This document shows, piece after piece, positions 38,385 through 48,330 of a stretch of 64,000 bases of DNA. Every line of letters starts with the position of its first letter. Within the stretch, counting starts at the first letter, position 1. Both the position numbers and the translations under genes were made by a program. This DNA comes from Roseomonas mucosa ATCC BAA-692 (GTDB lineage: Bacteria; Pseudomonadota; Alphaproteobacteria; Acetobacterales; Acetobacteraceae), in the NCBI RefSeq assembly GCF_000622225.1, contig NZ_JHWD01000004.1:186001-250000 (forward strand), read 5' to 3'. Below the pieces are notes generated by a model that searched no databases, was not told where the DNA came from, and worked only from the letters and a program-made list of their open reading frames with translations.

Positions 38385-39416
38385 TCAGCCCAGGAACTTG
38401 GTCAGGCTCAGCCCGGAGACCAGGGACAGCACCTTCCAGGATGCCTCCAGCTGCGTCTGGGCGCTTTGCAGGGTGGCGAGGGTGGCCTCGAAATCCACCT
38501 CCTCCAGCCCGGAAAGCTGCGTCTTCAGCGCATCCGTGGCCTCGCTGTGGCTGCTCAGCGCGGCCGTGATCGCGTTCTGCGCCAGCCCGACCCGGGAGGC
38601 ATCGCGGGTGATGTCCGTCCCCACGGATTCGAGGTTTCCGGTGACCTTCTGCACCAGGGCGTCGAACTTCGCGGAGGACTGCTGCCCGTCGGTGAGCGAG
38701 GCCAGGATCGCGAGGTTGCCCATCAGCGCCCCCGCCCAGCCCGATGCCCCTACGCTGCCGGCGGGCACGCCATAGGCGATGGTGCGGCCATCGGCGCCCG
38801 CCACGCTGCGCATGGCGGAGGAAGGGGCTGATTGCAGATAGGCCGAGAAGGGCGAATCCGTGGCCACCGCCTGCATGGCCTGCGACAGCACGGCCGTCGC
38901 ATCGCTGCCGCTCAGCCCGGCCACGGCGCTGGCCACGCCGGACATCATGCCGGAACCGGCGATGCCGGATGCATCCGTGACGGCGGGATTGGCGGAATCC
39001 GCGCCGCTGAACAGGTATTCCCCGGCATACTGGGTGTTGAGCAGGGTCGCCACCTGCTGCATCGCCGCCTTCGCCGCGACGGCGACATCCGACGCCCGGG
39101 TCGCGCTGGTGCTGTTCAGCGTCAGCGCCGTGGCGCGGAATTCCGAGGCGATGTCGCCGAGTTGCGTCAGCGCCTGCTGCGACGCACTGGCACGGCCGGA
39201 TGCCTGGTTCAGCGCCCCGGTATAGGCCGCGCGGCGGGCGATCTCGCCGCGCAGGCTGATGGCCTGCCGCGCCTGGGGCGCCTCGTCGCCATAGAGGCTG
39301 GCGACGCGCCCGCTGCCCGACTGGCGCGAAAGCAGGTCCACGCGGTCCCGCTGCGCCAGGGACTGCATCAGGATGCGCGAAAGGGTGCCGGTGGCGCCGG
39401 TTGCCGTCGCCGTCAT
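38385..39416 (-). CDS. flgL: flagellar hook-filament junction protein FlgL
   Basis: 343 residues with flagellin-like ends. The N-terminal helix (LSRILMQSLAQRDRVDLLSR, followed by SGRVASLYGDEAPQARQAIS) and the C-terminal helix (DFEATLATLQSAQTQLEASW, ending LSLTKFLG) are the D0/D1 elements of HAP3. It joins the hook to the filament with FlgK. The ATG at 39416 overlaps the flgK stop by one base (TGATG), so flgK and flgL are coupled. A GTG one codon earlier is also possible. Confidence 0.9.
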   Translation of the reverse strand: MTATATGATGTLSRILMQSLAQRDRVDLLSRQSGSGRVASLYGDEAPQARQAISLRGEIARRAAYTGALNQASGRASASQQALTQLGDIASEFRATALTLNSTSATRASDVAVAAKAAMQQVATLLNTQYAGEYLFSGADSANPAVTDASGIAGSGMMSGVASAVAGLSGSDATAVLSQAMQAVATDSPFSAYLQSAPSSAMRSVAGADGRTIAYGVPAGSVGASGWAGALMGNLAILASLTDGQQSSAKFDALVQKVTGNLESVGTDITRDASRVGLAQNAITAALSSHSEATDALKTQLSGLEEVDFEATLATLQSAQTQLEASWKVLSLVSGLSLTKFLG

Positions 39417-40921
39417 CACCGCACCGCCGCGAAAAGATCGTCGTACATGGATCGCACGGCGCTCAGCATCCGCGCATTGGCCGCGTAGGCACTTTGCAGG
39501 CTCACCATCACCCCGGTCTCCGTATCGATATCCACGCCCGAAGCATCGTCGTGGCGCTGTTGCAGGCCGGTGAGCATCGTGGTGGCGGATTCGGCATCCG
39601 CGCTCGCCGCCGCGCGCGCGCCGGTATGCCGCGCCACCAGCCGCGCCGCGTAGTCCTCCGCCGTGCCGGCACCGCTGAGGCTGGAAACCTGCTTTCCCGA
39701 AGGCCCCAGCCCCGTGGTCAGGAAGGGGGCCTGCGCCGATCCGCTGGCCAGCCGGCTGCCGAAGGCGTGGTCGAGCACTCGGTCGATGCCGTTCGTGTAG
39801 CTGGCCGTCCCGTCCGCGGGCATGGAGGCGTCGGTCCCGTCGCGGACCTTGGAGGCATCCGCCGAGACGGCGGCGGAAACCTTCATGGTCGCGGCGAATC
39901 CCATGATGCCGCCGACATAGCCCTGGGCCGGATCGGCCACTCCGCCACCGGCATCGGTGAACAGCGCCAGCCCTTGTCCGGAGAGCCGCGAGGCCAGCCC
40001 GGCCGCGGCGCTGTCCAGCTCCGCCTGCTGCAACGGCAGGACCTCGTCGCGCATGCTGATATTGGCGCCGAGGCTGCCGCCGGCGAGCTGCCCTGTGACA
40101 TCCAGGCCGCCCATCATGATGCCCGGCAGGCTGCCGCTCGCGCCGCCCGCACCGGTGCCGTACCAGTCCTCCAGCCCGACGGTGGCGGAGGCCATGCTGA
40201 ACGCGTCGGAATCCTTGTCGAGCGGCAGCACCAGCCCGTTGCCGGCCACCAGCGCCACCGTGCCATTGTCCTGCGGGATCGACTTCACCGAGACCACGCC
40301 GGCGATCCGGGCGATGGCGCTGTCGCGCTGGTCCTGGAGGTCCGCGGTGCTGAGGCCCTGCGCCTGGAGGCCCGCGATGCGGGTGTTCAGCCCGGCCACC
40401 TGGCGCAGGCTGGCGTTCAGCGTCGCCACATCCGTCACCGCACCGTCCTGCGCCGTCTGGCGCGCGGTCTGGATGGCGGCGGAGGTCTCGTTGTAGCGCT
40501 GCGCCACCGCCCCGGCGGCACTCACCACGACATCCTGCAGCGAGGCTTCGCCCGGGGCGGCGCGCAGCGACACGAAGGCGCTGCGAAGCTGCGCGGTGAG
40601 GTCGGCAACCGACTGGCCGCTTTCGGGGTCGCCCTGCACCTGCTCGATCGGCTGCAACAGGGCCTCGCGCACCTTGGCCGCCGCCTGGCTGGAGATGGCG
40701 CCGTTCATGCTGGCGGTCAGCGCGGCGTCGACGCTGCGCCGCGCCTCCTGGCCGCGCACGCCGGAGGCGAGGTCCTCCACCGCCAGCGCGCTGCCGTCCA
40801 CCGTCTTGCGGGTATAGCCCTCCGTCGCGGCGTTGCTGATGTTCGACGCGGTCTGGGAAACCTGCCGCTGCACCAGCGCCAGGCCGCTCTGGGCGATCGA
40901 CAGGGCGAGATTCAGGCTCAT
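39416..40921 (-). CDS. flgK: flagellar hook-associated protein FlgK
   Basis: 501 residues. The N-terminal rod/hook motif LSIAQSGLALVQRQVSQTASNISNAATEGYTRK is characteristic (split here by description only), and the C-terminus TGVMVSLQSAYAANARMLSAV is the matching D0 helix. The first hook-filament junction protein, it sits between FlgE and FlgL. The gene order flgE-flgK-flgL on the minus strand, with a 46-bp gap after flgE and overlap with flgL, indicates one transcript from the sigma-54 promoter before flgE. Confidence 0.95.
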   Translation of the reverse strand: MSLNLALSIAQSGLALVQRQVSQTASNISNAATEGYTRKTVDGSALAVEDLASGVRGQEARRSVDAALTASMNGAISSQAAAKVREALLQPIEQVQGDPESGQSVADLTAQLRSAFVSLRAAPGEASLQDVVVSAAGAVAQRYNETSAAIQTARQTAQDGAVTDVATLNASLRQVAGLNTRIAGLQAQGLSTADLQDQRDSAIARIAGVVSVKSIPQDNGTVALVAGNGLVLPLDKDSDAFSMASATVGLEDWYGTGAGGASGSLPGIMMGGLDVTGQLAGGSLGANISMRDEVLPLQQAELDSAAAGLASRLSGQGLALFTDAGGGVADPAQGYVGGIMGFAATMKVSAAVSADASKVRDGTDASMPADGTASYTNGIDRVLDHAFGSRLASGSAQAPFLTTGLGPSGKQVSSLSGAGTAEDYAARLVARHTGARAAASADAESATTMLTGLQQRHDDASGVDIDTETGVMVSLQSAYAANARMLSAVRSMYDDLFAAVR

Positions 40922-40967
40922 GGGTTCGGCGCCGTTCCGGATGGGGTTTCGGGAGGTCGGTCCGCGC

Positions 40968-42272
40968 TCAGCGGGCCATGTTCAGCGTGTCCTGCAGCAT
41001 CTCGTCCGTCTTGGTGACGATCTTCGTGTTGGCGCTGTAGGCCCGCTGGGCGAGGATCATCTTCGAGAATTCGGAGGCGATATCCACGTTGGACTGCTCC
41101 AGCGCCTTGGTGACGAGGCTGCCGGCACCGCTGCTGTTGGGGTCGGAGGCGCGGGCGTCGCCACTGGCCGGGGTGCGCAGATAGGCCTGCCCGTTGACGG
41201 ACTGGAGCTTGTCCGGGTCGGAGAAGGTCACGACCGGCAGGCGCGCGATCATCTTGGACTCGCCATTGTCGTAGTTCAGCGAGACATCGCCGGATTCGTT
41301 GATCGAGACGGAGGAGAAGGAGCCGGGCGGCATGCCGTCCTGCGACAGGTCGCGCACGCTGTATTCCGTGCCGGTGAACTGCGTCATGCCGTCGGAGCGC
41401 TGGAAGCTGCCCATGTTGAGCTGGATCGCCTGTGCCCCCTGGCCGAAGTTGATGCCGCCCAGCGACACGCTGGCGGCCTCCCCGGCCGCGCCGCTGTTGC
41501 CAGACAGGCTGCCCGTCGCGTCGCTGAAGCTCGACAGCTTGCCGTCGGTGAAGTTCAGCGTGATGCTGCCGAGGTTGGCGCTGCCGGCCGTGCCGCCCGG
41601 GTTGGTGGCCGCCATGCTCCAGCTGCTGCCGCTGGTCTTGGTGAAGGCGACGGCCAGGCTGTGCTGCGTGCCGAGCCTGTCATAGACCTGGAACTGGGTG
41701 TTCACCACCTCGCCGGTCTCGGCATCGTTGGGCAGGTTGGCCGAGAGCGAGATGCCGCTCGTCGCCACCGGGTCGAAGACGCCCTGGTCCACCCGGATCG
41801 GCGAGATCTCGGTGCGGTTCACCGCGCCGCTGCCGTCCACGCTCCAGCCGTTCAGGTAGTAACCCTGGCCGTTCACCAGATAGCCCTGCTTGTTGAGGCT
41901 GAAATCGCCGGCGCGGGTGTAGAAGGAGCGCGGATCGAAGCTCATGTTGTCGGCGGCGGTGCCGCTGATCGGCGAGGAGACCGAGAAGAACCCCTGCCCG
42001 GAGACGGCGAGGTCCAGGGCGTTGTCGGTCTGCTGGATCGAGCCCTGCACGCCGTTGGTGGCGCTGCCGCTCGCGATCACGGTGCTGGAGCTGATCGGCA
42101 CGCCCGAGGCGGTGGGCACGCTCGTCGCCGTCACATAGTCCGAGAAGCTCGTATCCACGCGCTTGTAGCCGGTGGTCTGGCTGTTCGCGATGTTGTTGGC
42201 GACGTTGCTCAGCGCGCTGGATTGCGCGCTCAGCCCGCTGATGGCGGTGAACATGGATCCGTAGAGCGACAT
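40968..42272 (-). CDS. flgE: flagellar hook protein FlgE
   Basis: 434 residues. The N-terminal motif SLYGSMFTAISGLSAQSSAL, followed by SNVANNIANSQTTGYK, and the C-terminal NVDIASEFSKMILAQRAYSA and NTKIVTKTDEMLQDTLNMAR are the rod/hook family ends. The central part holds the variable D1/D2 hook domains, rich in Ser, Gly and Asp. It polymerises into the flexible hook. ATG 42272 directly precedes the conserved helix, and a perfect sigma-54 promoter sits 42 bp upstream. fliK and flgD, for hook length and hook assembly, are divergent from it. Confidence 0.95.
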   Translation of the reverse strand: MSLYGSMFTAISGLSAQSSALSNVANNIANSQTTGYKRVDTSFSDYVTATSVPTASGVPISSSTVIASGSATNGVQGSIQQTDNALDLAVSGQGFFSVSSPISGTAADNMSFDPRSFYTRAGDFSLNKQGYLVNGQGYYLNGWSVDGSGAVNRTEISPIRVDQGVFDPVATSGISLSANLPNDAETGEVVNTQFQVYDRLGTQHSLAVAFTKTSGSSWSMAATNPGGTAGSANLGSITLNFTDGKLSSFSDATGSLSGNSGAAGEAASVSLGGINFGQGAQAIQLNMGSFQRSDGMTQFTGTEYSVRDLSQDGMPPGSFSSVSINESGDVSLNYDNGESKMIARLPVVTFSDPDKLQSVNGQAYLRTPASGDARASDPNSSGAGSLVTKALEQSNVDIASEFSKMILAQRAYSANTKIVTKTDEMLQDTLNMAR

Positions 42273-42313
42273 CGGGCGCTTTCCCCTGGCGGATGAACTG
42301 CGTGCCGCCCACC

Positions 42314-42328
42314 GCAATGCCCGTGCCA
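42314..42328 (-). promoter_or_regulatory. sigma-54 promoter of flgE-flgK-flgL
   Basis: The minus strand reads TGGCACGGGCATTGC, matching the sigma-54 consensus TGGCACG-N4-TTGC at every fixed position. It ends 42 bp before the flgE start codon, a suitable distance. FlbD, the flagellar sigma-54 activator, is encoded in the same cluster. Confidence 0.9.
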
Positions 42329-42434
42329 GCCCTGGCGGCCCCGGATCGCGGCCATCCCTGCCCCCGCCCGGCAAAGCCTGCCGGGTTTCCACCTCCGCCA
42401 CGGCATCTCCTGCCGCCTGCCCGGGCCGGAGGGC

Positions 42435-42449
42435 TGGCAGGCCGCTTGC
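42435..42449 (+). promoter_or_regulatory. sigma-54 promoter of fliK-flgD
   Basis: The plus strand reads TGGCAGGCCGCTTGC, one mismatch from the sigma-54 consensus TGGCACG-N4-TTGC. It lies 36 bp before the GTG chosen for fliK and about 105 bp from the opposing flgE promoter, so both could share upstream FlbD sites. Confidence 0.82.
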
Positions 42450-42484
42450 GTACAGGTGGCCGGGACCCGAAGGACCTTGCCGAC

Positions 42485-44083
42485 GTGCTCAGCGCCCTGC
42501 CTGCCGCCATCACGAGAGACACCGCCGCCGGGGAGCGTGGCGGGGCCCGTGCCGCGGCGGGCGTGGAGGGCTTCGCCACGGTGCTGGGCCGCGTCGCGGA
42601 GGCACAGGCACCCGAGGGGCAATCCGTGGCCTCGCAGGGCCAGGCCGGAGCGAGGGGCGATGCCTCCGCGCTGCCCATCCCGGGCGTGGCGGCCCAGGCT
42701 CTTCCCGGCGCGCCCGGGGCGGTGCCGGGCGGCGCCCCCGTCCTCCCTGATTCCGTGTCGGGACAGGGCCTCCGGAAGCCCGGCCCCGGCCCCGGCCTCG
42801 CCGCGGGAGCGCCGGGAACAGCGTCCCCGTCAGCCCCGGCCGTGCCGTCCGGCGATGGCGCCAGGGACACCCCGGCCGATGCCACGGGTGGCGCGCCCCC
42901 GGGTCAGGATCGCCCTGCTCCGCCGGCAGCGGCCGAAGGTGCGGCCCGTCCCGCACCGTCCGAGGCAGGGGAAGCCGTCACGGCAGAGGAAACCGCCCAG
43001 CCCTCTGGCGGCGCCCCGGCCGGGCAGGCATCCCCTTTCACGAAGGCCGACACGGAACCCCGCCCGGCCAGGGACGGCATTTCCCAGGCCGGAATCCTGG
43101 ATGCCATGCCTGCGGCCACGGCCACGGTCTCGCCCACGGCGATGGCACCGGCCGCAACCGCTATGGTCCCTCTGGCGCCGCCCCCGGCCGGCACTGTGGC
43201 GACAGGCCCCGAGGCCGGGCCTTCCCAGGCCCCCCGGCAAGCCGCCGGCGCGGCATCGCGTCCCATCGGCGCCGCGGGTCCGGCACCGGCCGGAAAGGCT
43301 CCTCTTTCCGCCTCCCCGGATCGGGCCACCCCCAACCGGGCCGTGGCGGAAACGGAGAGTGCGGGGGACCAGGACGCCGCAATCCGGGACATCCCCCCGC
43401 ACCCGGGGGATGCGCCGGCCGAGGCCGGCGGCGACAAGGCCTCCGCCTCGCGTCCCGCGGCGGTGGCGCTGACCGTCGCTCCGGGATCGTCCGCCGCCCC
43501 GGCCACCACCGATATCGCCACCAACACGGGCCCGGCCATGTCGGCCAGCCTGTCCGCCACGGAGACGCCCGGTCCATCCTCCTCTGCCCTGTCCCCTGCC
43601 CTGCCCCCTAGCCCGTCCCCTGCCTCGCCGCAGCCGGCGGGGCAGGCCAGCGCAGCACGCCCCCTGCCCCCGCCGCCCGCCGGCCAGATCGCCCCGGTCG
43701 TGGTCGGCCTCGGCCTGGGCACAGGGGCGGAAGGGCGGGTGGAGGTGGTGCTGGAACCGGCGGAGCTCGGCCGCGTGGCGATCCGCCTCGAACGCGACAG
43801 CGGCAGGGCCAGGCTCCATGTGCAGGCGGAACGGCCGGAAACCCTGGCTCTGCTGCAACGCGATGGCGCGGAGCTGAACCGTGCCCTGTCGCAGGCCGGC
43901 CTCGCTCCGGAAGGCGGGCTGAGCATGAGCTTCTCGCTGTCCGGCGGCGATTCCGGCGGCGGCACGCGCCGCGACGGCGCATCCGGCCCGCCCATGCCCA
44001 CCCTCGCCGCCACGGCCGCCGGCGCCGGCATCCCGGCCACGGCGCGGCTCGCCGCCCGCGGCCTCCTCGACATCGCCATCTGA
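42485..44083 (+). CDS. fliK: flagellar hook-length control protein FliK
   Basis: About 532 residues from a GTG at 42485, which has GAAGGA 10 nt upstream and follows a sigma-54 promoter. The first ~430 residues are an Ala/Pro/Gly-rich disordered stretch, as in many FliK proteins that act as a molecular ruler. The C-terminal domain, with VEVVLEPAELGRVAIRLERD and a following ETLALLQRDGAELNRALSQAG, is the FliK export-switch domain. It measures hook length and tells FlhB to switch export from hook to filament proteins. An earlier start would overlap the promoter. flgD follows after 13 bp. Confidence 0.88.
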   Translation: MLSALPAAITRDTAAGERGGARAAAGVEGFATVLGRVAEAQAPEGQSVASQGQAGARGDASALPIPGVAAQALPGAPGAVPGGAPVLPDSVSGQGLRKPGPGPGLAAGAPGTASPSAPAVPSGDGARDTPADATGGAPPGQDRPAPPAAAEGAARPAPSEAGEAVTAEETAQPSGGAPAGQASPFTKADTEPRPARDGISQAGILDAMPAATATVSPTAMAPAATAMVPLAPPPAGTVATGPEAGPSQAPRQAAGAASRPIGAAGPAPAGKAPLSASPDRATPNRAVAETESAGDQDAAIRDIPPHPGDAPAEAGGDKASASRPAAVALTVAPGSSAAPATTDIATNTGPAMSASLSATETPGPSSSALSPALPPSPSPASPQPAGQASAARPLPPPPAGQIAPVVVGLGLGTGAEGRVEVVLEPAELGRVAIRLERDSGRARLHVQAERPETLALLQRDGAELNRALSQAGLAPEGGLSMSFSLSGGDSGGGTRRDGASGPPMPTLAATAAGAGIPATARLAARGLLDIAI

Positions 44084-44096
44084 AAGGACCAGCGCC

Positions 44097-44747
44097 ATGA
44101 CCACGGTCAGCGGCACCACCTCGGCCAGCAGCTCTGTCTCCTCCTCGGCCAGCAGCGCGCTGTCGGAGAACTACACAAACTTCCTCACCCTGCTGACGAC
44201 GCAGCTGAAGAACCAGTCGCCCGACGATCCGATGGACACCAACGAGATGACCTCGCAGCTCGTGCAGTTCTCCTCGGTCGAGCAGCAGATCGCCATGAAC
44301 AAGAACCTGGAGACGCTGATCTCGCTGCAGCAGACCTCGCAGCTCGCGGCGACACAGGTGCTGGGCCGCACCATCGAGGTGGAAAGCAGCCAGCTCGCGC
44401 TGCAGGACGGCGCGGCGCAGGCGAAGCTGCCGGCCGCCGGATCGGCGACGACGGCCCATGTGGCCGTGCAGAACGGCAGTGGCGCCACCCTCTACGAGGA
44501 AGACGTGAAGCTCGGCCGCGACAGCACGGTCTGGAACTGGGACGGCAGGACCGGCGGCGGCACCCAGCTCGCCGACGGTGCCTATACGCTGAAGGTCACC
44601 GGCACCGATTCCGCCGGGAACGCCAACGATCTCGGCTTCACGGTCCTCGCCCGCGCGACCTCGGTGGAACGCGACGGCACCTCGATGACCCTGCTGGCCG
44701 GAAAGGCGTCCTACGACTTCAACGACATCCGCTCCATCACCAACTAG
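44097..44747 (+). CDS. flgD: flagellar hook assembly scaffold FlgD
   Basis: 216 residues. The N-terminal FLTLLTTQLKNQSPDDPMDT motif, followed by QLVQFSSVEQQIAMNKNL, is diagnostic of FlgD. The C-terminal half has the FlgD Ig-like fold, with VWNWDGRTGGGTQLADGAYT. It caps the growing hook and is not kept in the finished structure. It lies 13 bp after fliK and shares its sigma-54 promoter. The N-terminus is Ser/Ala-rich and low in complexity. Confidence 0.96.
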   Translation: MTTVSGTTSASSSVSSSASSALSENYTNFLTLLTTQLKNQSPDDPMDTNEMTSQLVQFSSVEQQIAMNKNLETLISLQQTSQLAATQVLGRTIEVESSQLALQDGAAQAKLPAAGSATTAHVAVQNGSGATLYEEDVKLGRDSTVWNWDGRTGGGTQLADGAYTLKVTGTDSAGNANDLGFTVLARATSVERDGTSMTLLAGKASYDFNDIRSITN

Positions 44748-44972
44748 CGCGCCACCGCTCCCGGCCGGGTGGAGGCGTCCCCGCGAAAACAGGACCGGTA
44801 CGGCTGAGTCGGGCCGGCGCCGAGGCAGCCGCCCCGGTGCCGGTCGCGCGGCCGGCACGATTTCCTCCCGCACCGCCGCACGGGAAACCGCCCATTAACC
44901 TGCCCCCGGCAAAACTTGCCCCGCTGGCCCAAGGCTGGAGCGGAGACAGGCGATGCACGGGTTGCGGGACGG

Positions 44973-46628
44973 ATGGAAGGACAGGCCGGGGTGCTGAGCC
45001 AGGCTCTGGCGCAGTTCCGCGCCCTCGGCCCCCGGCAGCTGGCCGCGCTGGCAGGCGTCGCGCTGCTGCTGCTGGGAAGCATCGCCTTTCTGGCCCTGCG
45101 CGCCGGCAGCCCGCCGATGGCGCTGCTCTATGCCGATCTCGACCCGCGCGATGCGGGCGCGGTGGTGCAGTCGCTGGACAAGCAGCGCATCCCCTACCAG
45201 CTCGGCGCGGGCGGCAGCACCGTGATGGTGCCGGAGGAGATGGTGCCGAAGCTGCGCCTCGCTCTGGCGCGGGAAGGACTGCCCGCCGGCGGCAATGTCG
45301 GCTGGGAGATCTTCGACCGGGGCGAGAGCCTGACCACCACCCCCTTCCAGCAGGACATGAACCGCATCCGTGCGCTGGAAGGCGAGCTGGCGCGGACCAT
45401 CCGCGGCCTATCCGGCGTGCGCAACGCCCGCGTCCACCTCGTCCTGCCGCAGCGCGAGGCCTTTTCCCGACGCACCAACGAGGCCCAGGCCAGCGTGGTG
45501 CTGAGCATGCTGGGCTCGCAGCGGCTGGACAGGGAAGGCGTGCAGGCGGTGCTGCACCTCGTGGCGACCGCCGTGCCGGGGCTGAAGCTGTCCGCGGTCT
45601 CCATCATCGACAGCCGGGGCGAACTGCTGGCCCGGGGCGGCGAGGCGCTGACCGGCCCGGCCGCCGCCAGCACGCAGGAGGAGATGCGGCACGCGCAGGA
45701 GCTTCGCATCGCCCGGGGTGTCGAGGAGCTGCTGGAGCGCACGCTGGGCGCCGGCAAGGTCCGCGCCGAGGCCACGGTGGAGCTCGACTCCGAGCGTGTG
45801 CAGACCACCGAGGAACGCTACGACCCCGACAACCAGGTGGCGCGCTCCACCCAGAGCACGCAGGAACAGTCGCGCAGCGGCGAGGGCGGGAACAACAGCG
45901 TCTCCGTCGCCAACCAGCTCCCCGGCGCGGAGGCCGCGGGCGGCAATGGCGACCGCTCGCAGGAGAGCCGCACCGAGGAGACCACCAACTACGAGATCGG
46001 CAAGACGGTCCGTTCCGCGCTGCGCGAGGGCCCGGTGCTCAAGCGGCTGTCCGTCGCCGTGCTGGTGGACGGCGTCTATGAGCCGCAGCCGGAGGGCGCG
46101 CCGAAGTTCCGCGAGCGCACGCCGGAGGAGCTGCAGCGCCTGACGGCCCTGGTGCGCGGCGCGGTCGGCGCCGACGAGCGGCGCGGCGACCGGGTGGAAC
46201 TCGTCTCCATGCGCTTCGCCGCCTCGGAGGCCGAGATGCCGCAGGCTGCCGGCGGCTTCCTGAACCTGTCCCCGGCCCTCGCCGCGCGGCTGATCGAGAG
46301 CGGCGTCTATGCCCTGATCGTGCTGCTGGCGCTGCTGCTGGTGGCCCGCCCCCTGGTCCGGCGCATCACCGTCCTGCCCGCGGCCACCGCTGCGCTCCCT
46401 GCGGCTGGCGCGGCGGCGGCGGCGGTGGCGCTGGACGCACCGGAAGGCCGGCCCGCCCTGCCCCCGGCGGAAGGCGATGGCGGGGAGGCGATGATCAGCC
46501 TGACGCAGGTGGACGGGCAGATCCGCGCCTCCAGCATCAGCAGGCTGGGAGAGCTGGTGGACACCTATCCGGATGAGACCCTTGCCCTGGTGCGCCGCTG
46601 GCTGGCGCCCGCCGAAGTGGAAGGCTGA
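44973..46628 (+). CDS. fliF: flagellar M-ring protein FliF
   Basis: 551 residues that form the MS ring in the inner membrane. The first membrane helix is about residues 20-42 ([20 protein letters not shown]) and the second about 430-455 ([18 protein letters not shown]). Between lie the ring-building motifs [19 protein letters not shown] and [20 protein letters not shown], and a disordered Gly/Gln/Ser loop. The C-terminal tail ([20 protein letters not shown]) binds FliG. It begins a tightly packed fliF-fliG-fliH-fliN-flbD-flhA string. ATG 44973 is used; no promoter is clear in the 225-bp gap after flgD. Confidence 0.95.
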   Translation: MEGQAGVLSQALAQFRALGPRQLAALAGVALLLLGSIAFLALRAGSPPMALLYADLDPRDAGAVVQSLDKQRIPYQLGAGGSTVMVPEEMVPKLRLALAREGLPAGGNVGWEIFDRGESLTTTPFQQDMNRIRALEGELARTIRGLSGVRNARVHLVLPQREAFSRRTNEAQASVVLSMLGSQRLDREGVQAVLHLVATAVPGLKLSAVSIIDSRGELLARGGEALTGPAAASTQEEMRHAQELRIARGVEELLERTLGAGKVRAEATVELDSERVQTTEERYDPDNQVARSTQSTQEQSRSGEGGNNSVSVANQLPGAEAAGGNGDRSQESRTEETTNYEIGKTVRSALREGPVLKRLSVAVLVDGVYEPQPEGAPKFRERTPEELQRLTALVRGAVGADERRGDRVELVSMRFAASEAEMPQAAGGFLNLSPALAARLIESGVYALIVLLALLLVARPLVRRITVLPAATAALPAAGAAAAAVALDAPEGRPALPPAEGDGGEAMISLTQVDGQIRASSISRLGELVDTYPDETLALVRRWLAPAEVEG

Positions 46629-46636
46629 GCAGGAGC

Positions 46637-47626
46637 ATGAGCATGAAGGGTCCGCAGAAGGCGGCCACGCTGATGCTGGCGATGGGCGAGGAGAAGGCGG
46701 CCACGCTGATCGCCAAGCTGGACAAGGACGAGATCCGGGATCTTTCCCTGGCCATGGCGCGTCTCGGCACGGTGAGGGCCGAGGCTGTCGAGGAGGTCTG
46801 CCGCGAGTTCGCCGAGGGCATGGGCTCCACCGGCACGCTGACCGGCAGCTACGAGGCGACGGAGCGCATGCTGCTGCGCACCCTGCCGCCCGACCGCGTG
46901 TCCCAGATTATGGAGGAGATCCGCGGCCCCGCCGGGCGCACCATGTGGGAGAAGCTGGGCAACGTGAACGAGGCGCTGCTCGCGAACTTCCTCAAGAACG
47001 AATACCCGCAGACCGTGGCGGTGGTGCTGAGCAAGATCCGCCCCGACCACGCGGCGCGGGTGCTGGCGCTGCTGCCGGAAGGCTTCGCCATGGAGGTCGT
47101 CATGCGGATGCTGCGCATGGAAACCATCCAGAAGGAGGCGCTGGAGGGCGTGGAGCGGACGCTGAAGGCGGAGTTCATGAGCAACCTCGCCCGCTCCACG
47201 CATCGCGACGCGCATGAATCGATGGCAGAGATCTTCAACAACCTCGACCGTTCCGCCGAGGGCCGGATCATGGCGGCGCTGGAGGAGCGCAACCGCGAGA
47301 GCGCCGAGCGCATCCGCACGCTGATGTTCACCTTCGAGGACCTGCGGCGCCTGGATGGCCCGGCGGTGCAGGTGCTGCTGCGCACGGTGGAGAAGGACAA
47401 GCTCGCGCTCGCGCTGAAGGGGGCGAGCGAGGAGATGAAGGGGCTGTTCTTCAGCAACCTTTCCGAACGCGCCGGCAAGATGCTGAAGGACGACCTGGCG
47501 GCGCTCGGCCCTGTGCGCCTGCGCGACGTGGACGAGGCCCAGGCCCTGATGGTCGCGCTGGCCAAGGATCTCGCCGCGCAGGGGCAGATCCAGATCAACA
47601 AGACCCAGGATGCGATGCTGGCCTGA
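46637..47626 (+). CDS. fliG: flagellar motor switch protein FliG
   Basis: 329 residues of the C-ring protein that links FliF to the torque-generating ring. [22 protein letters not shown] at the start is the FliG N-terminal domain, followed by [20 protein letters not shown] in the middle domain with the EHPQ-like EYPQ motif. The C-terminal charged torque helix appears around [20 protein letters not shown]. It lies 8 bp after fliF and its stop overlaps the ATG of fliH by one base. Confidence 0.96.
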   Translation: MSMKGPQKAATLMLAMGEEKAATLIAKLDKDEIRDLSLAMARLGTVRAEAVEEVCREFAEGMGSTGTLTGSYEATERMLLRTLPPDRVSQIMEEIRGPAGRTMWEKLGNVNEALLANFLKNEYPQTVAVVLSKIRPDHAARVLALLPEGFAMEVVMRMLRMETIQKEALEGVERTLKAEFMSNLARSTHRDAHESMAEIFNNLDRSAEGRIMAALEERNRESAERIRTLMFTFEDLRRLDGPAVQVLLRTVEKDKLALALKGASEEMKGLFFSNLSERAGKMLKDDLAALGPVRLRDVDEAQALMVALAKDLAAQGQIQINKTQDAMLA

Positions 47627-48330
47627 TGCGGGACGACGCCTTCCTTCCCCTCCTGCTCGGCACCCGCGCGCCCGTGCCGGCACAGCCCCCGCCCCCCGAG
47701 CGGCCGGCGCTGGAGTTCCCCGACCTCGACGCGCCGCCCGCCCCTGCCCCGGCGGCGCCCGTGCCCCCGGCCGATCCCGCGCCGGACCGCGAGGCGGAGA
47801 TGGAGGCGCTGATCGGGATCGCCCGCGAGGCGGGCTTCGCCGACGGACTGGCGGAAGGCGAGCGGCGCGGGCGCGAGGCGGAGGCGGCGCGGCGCGAGGC
47901 CGGGCTGGACGGGCTGCTGGCCGCCACCCTGTCGCAGGTGGACACCGCCCTGGCGCGGATGCGGGCCGAGGCGGAGGAACAGGCGGAGGCCTTCGCCCTG
48001 CTGCTGCTGCGGAGCCTGGACCTGGCCCTGCCCCTGGCCGCGGCGCGGGAGGCCCCCGCCATGCTGGAGCGCCTGCTGCAGCTCCTGGGTCCGGTCACGG
48101 AGGCGCCGGCCGGCGCGGTGCTGCGGGTGCCTCCGGCCCTGCTGGAACAGGCGCGGGCGCGCCTGGACAGCACCGGCCTGCCGGTGGAGGCCGATCCCGC
48201 CCTGCCGCCCGGCGACGCGCGCATCGCCTGGCGCGGCGGCGGCCTCGCTTTGGTTCTGGCGGAGCGTCGCGCCGCCATTCGCGAGGCGATGGCCTCGCTC
48301 GGCTTCACGGATGAGGAAATCCCGTCATGA
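47626..48330 (+). CDS. fliH: flagellar assembly protein FliH
   Basis: 234 residues. A Pro/Ala-rich N-terminus (about 1-50) is followed by a Glu/Ala/Arg coiled coil (about 55-130, with GFADGLAEGERRGREAEAAR) and a C-terminal domain resembling FliH/YscL (IREAMASLGF at the end). It regulates the export ATPase FliI, which is not encoded in this window. The family is weakly conserved; position between fliG and fliN supports the call. It overlaps both neighbours. Confidence 0.82.
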   Translation: MRDDAFLPLLLGTRAPVPAQPPPPERPALEFPDLDAPPAPAPAAPVPPADPAPDREAEMEALIGIAREAGFADGLAEGERRGREAEAARREAGLDGLLAATLSQVDTALARMRAEAEEQAEAFALLLLRSLDLALPLAAAREAPAMLERLLQLLGPVTEAPAGAVLRVPPALLEQARARLDSTGLPVEADPALPPGDARIAWRGGGLALVLAERRAAIREAMASLGFTDEEIPS

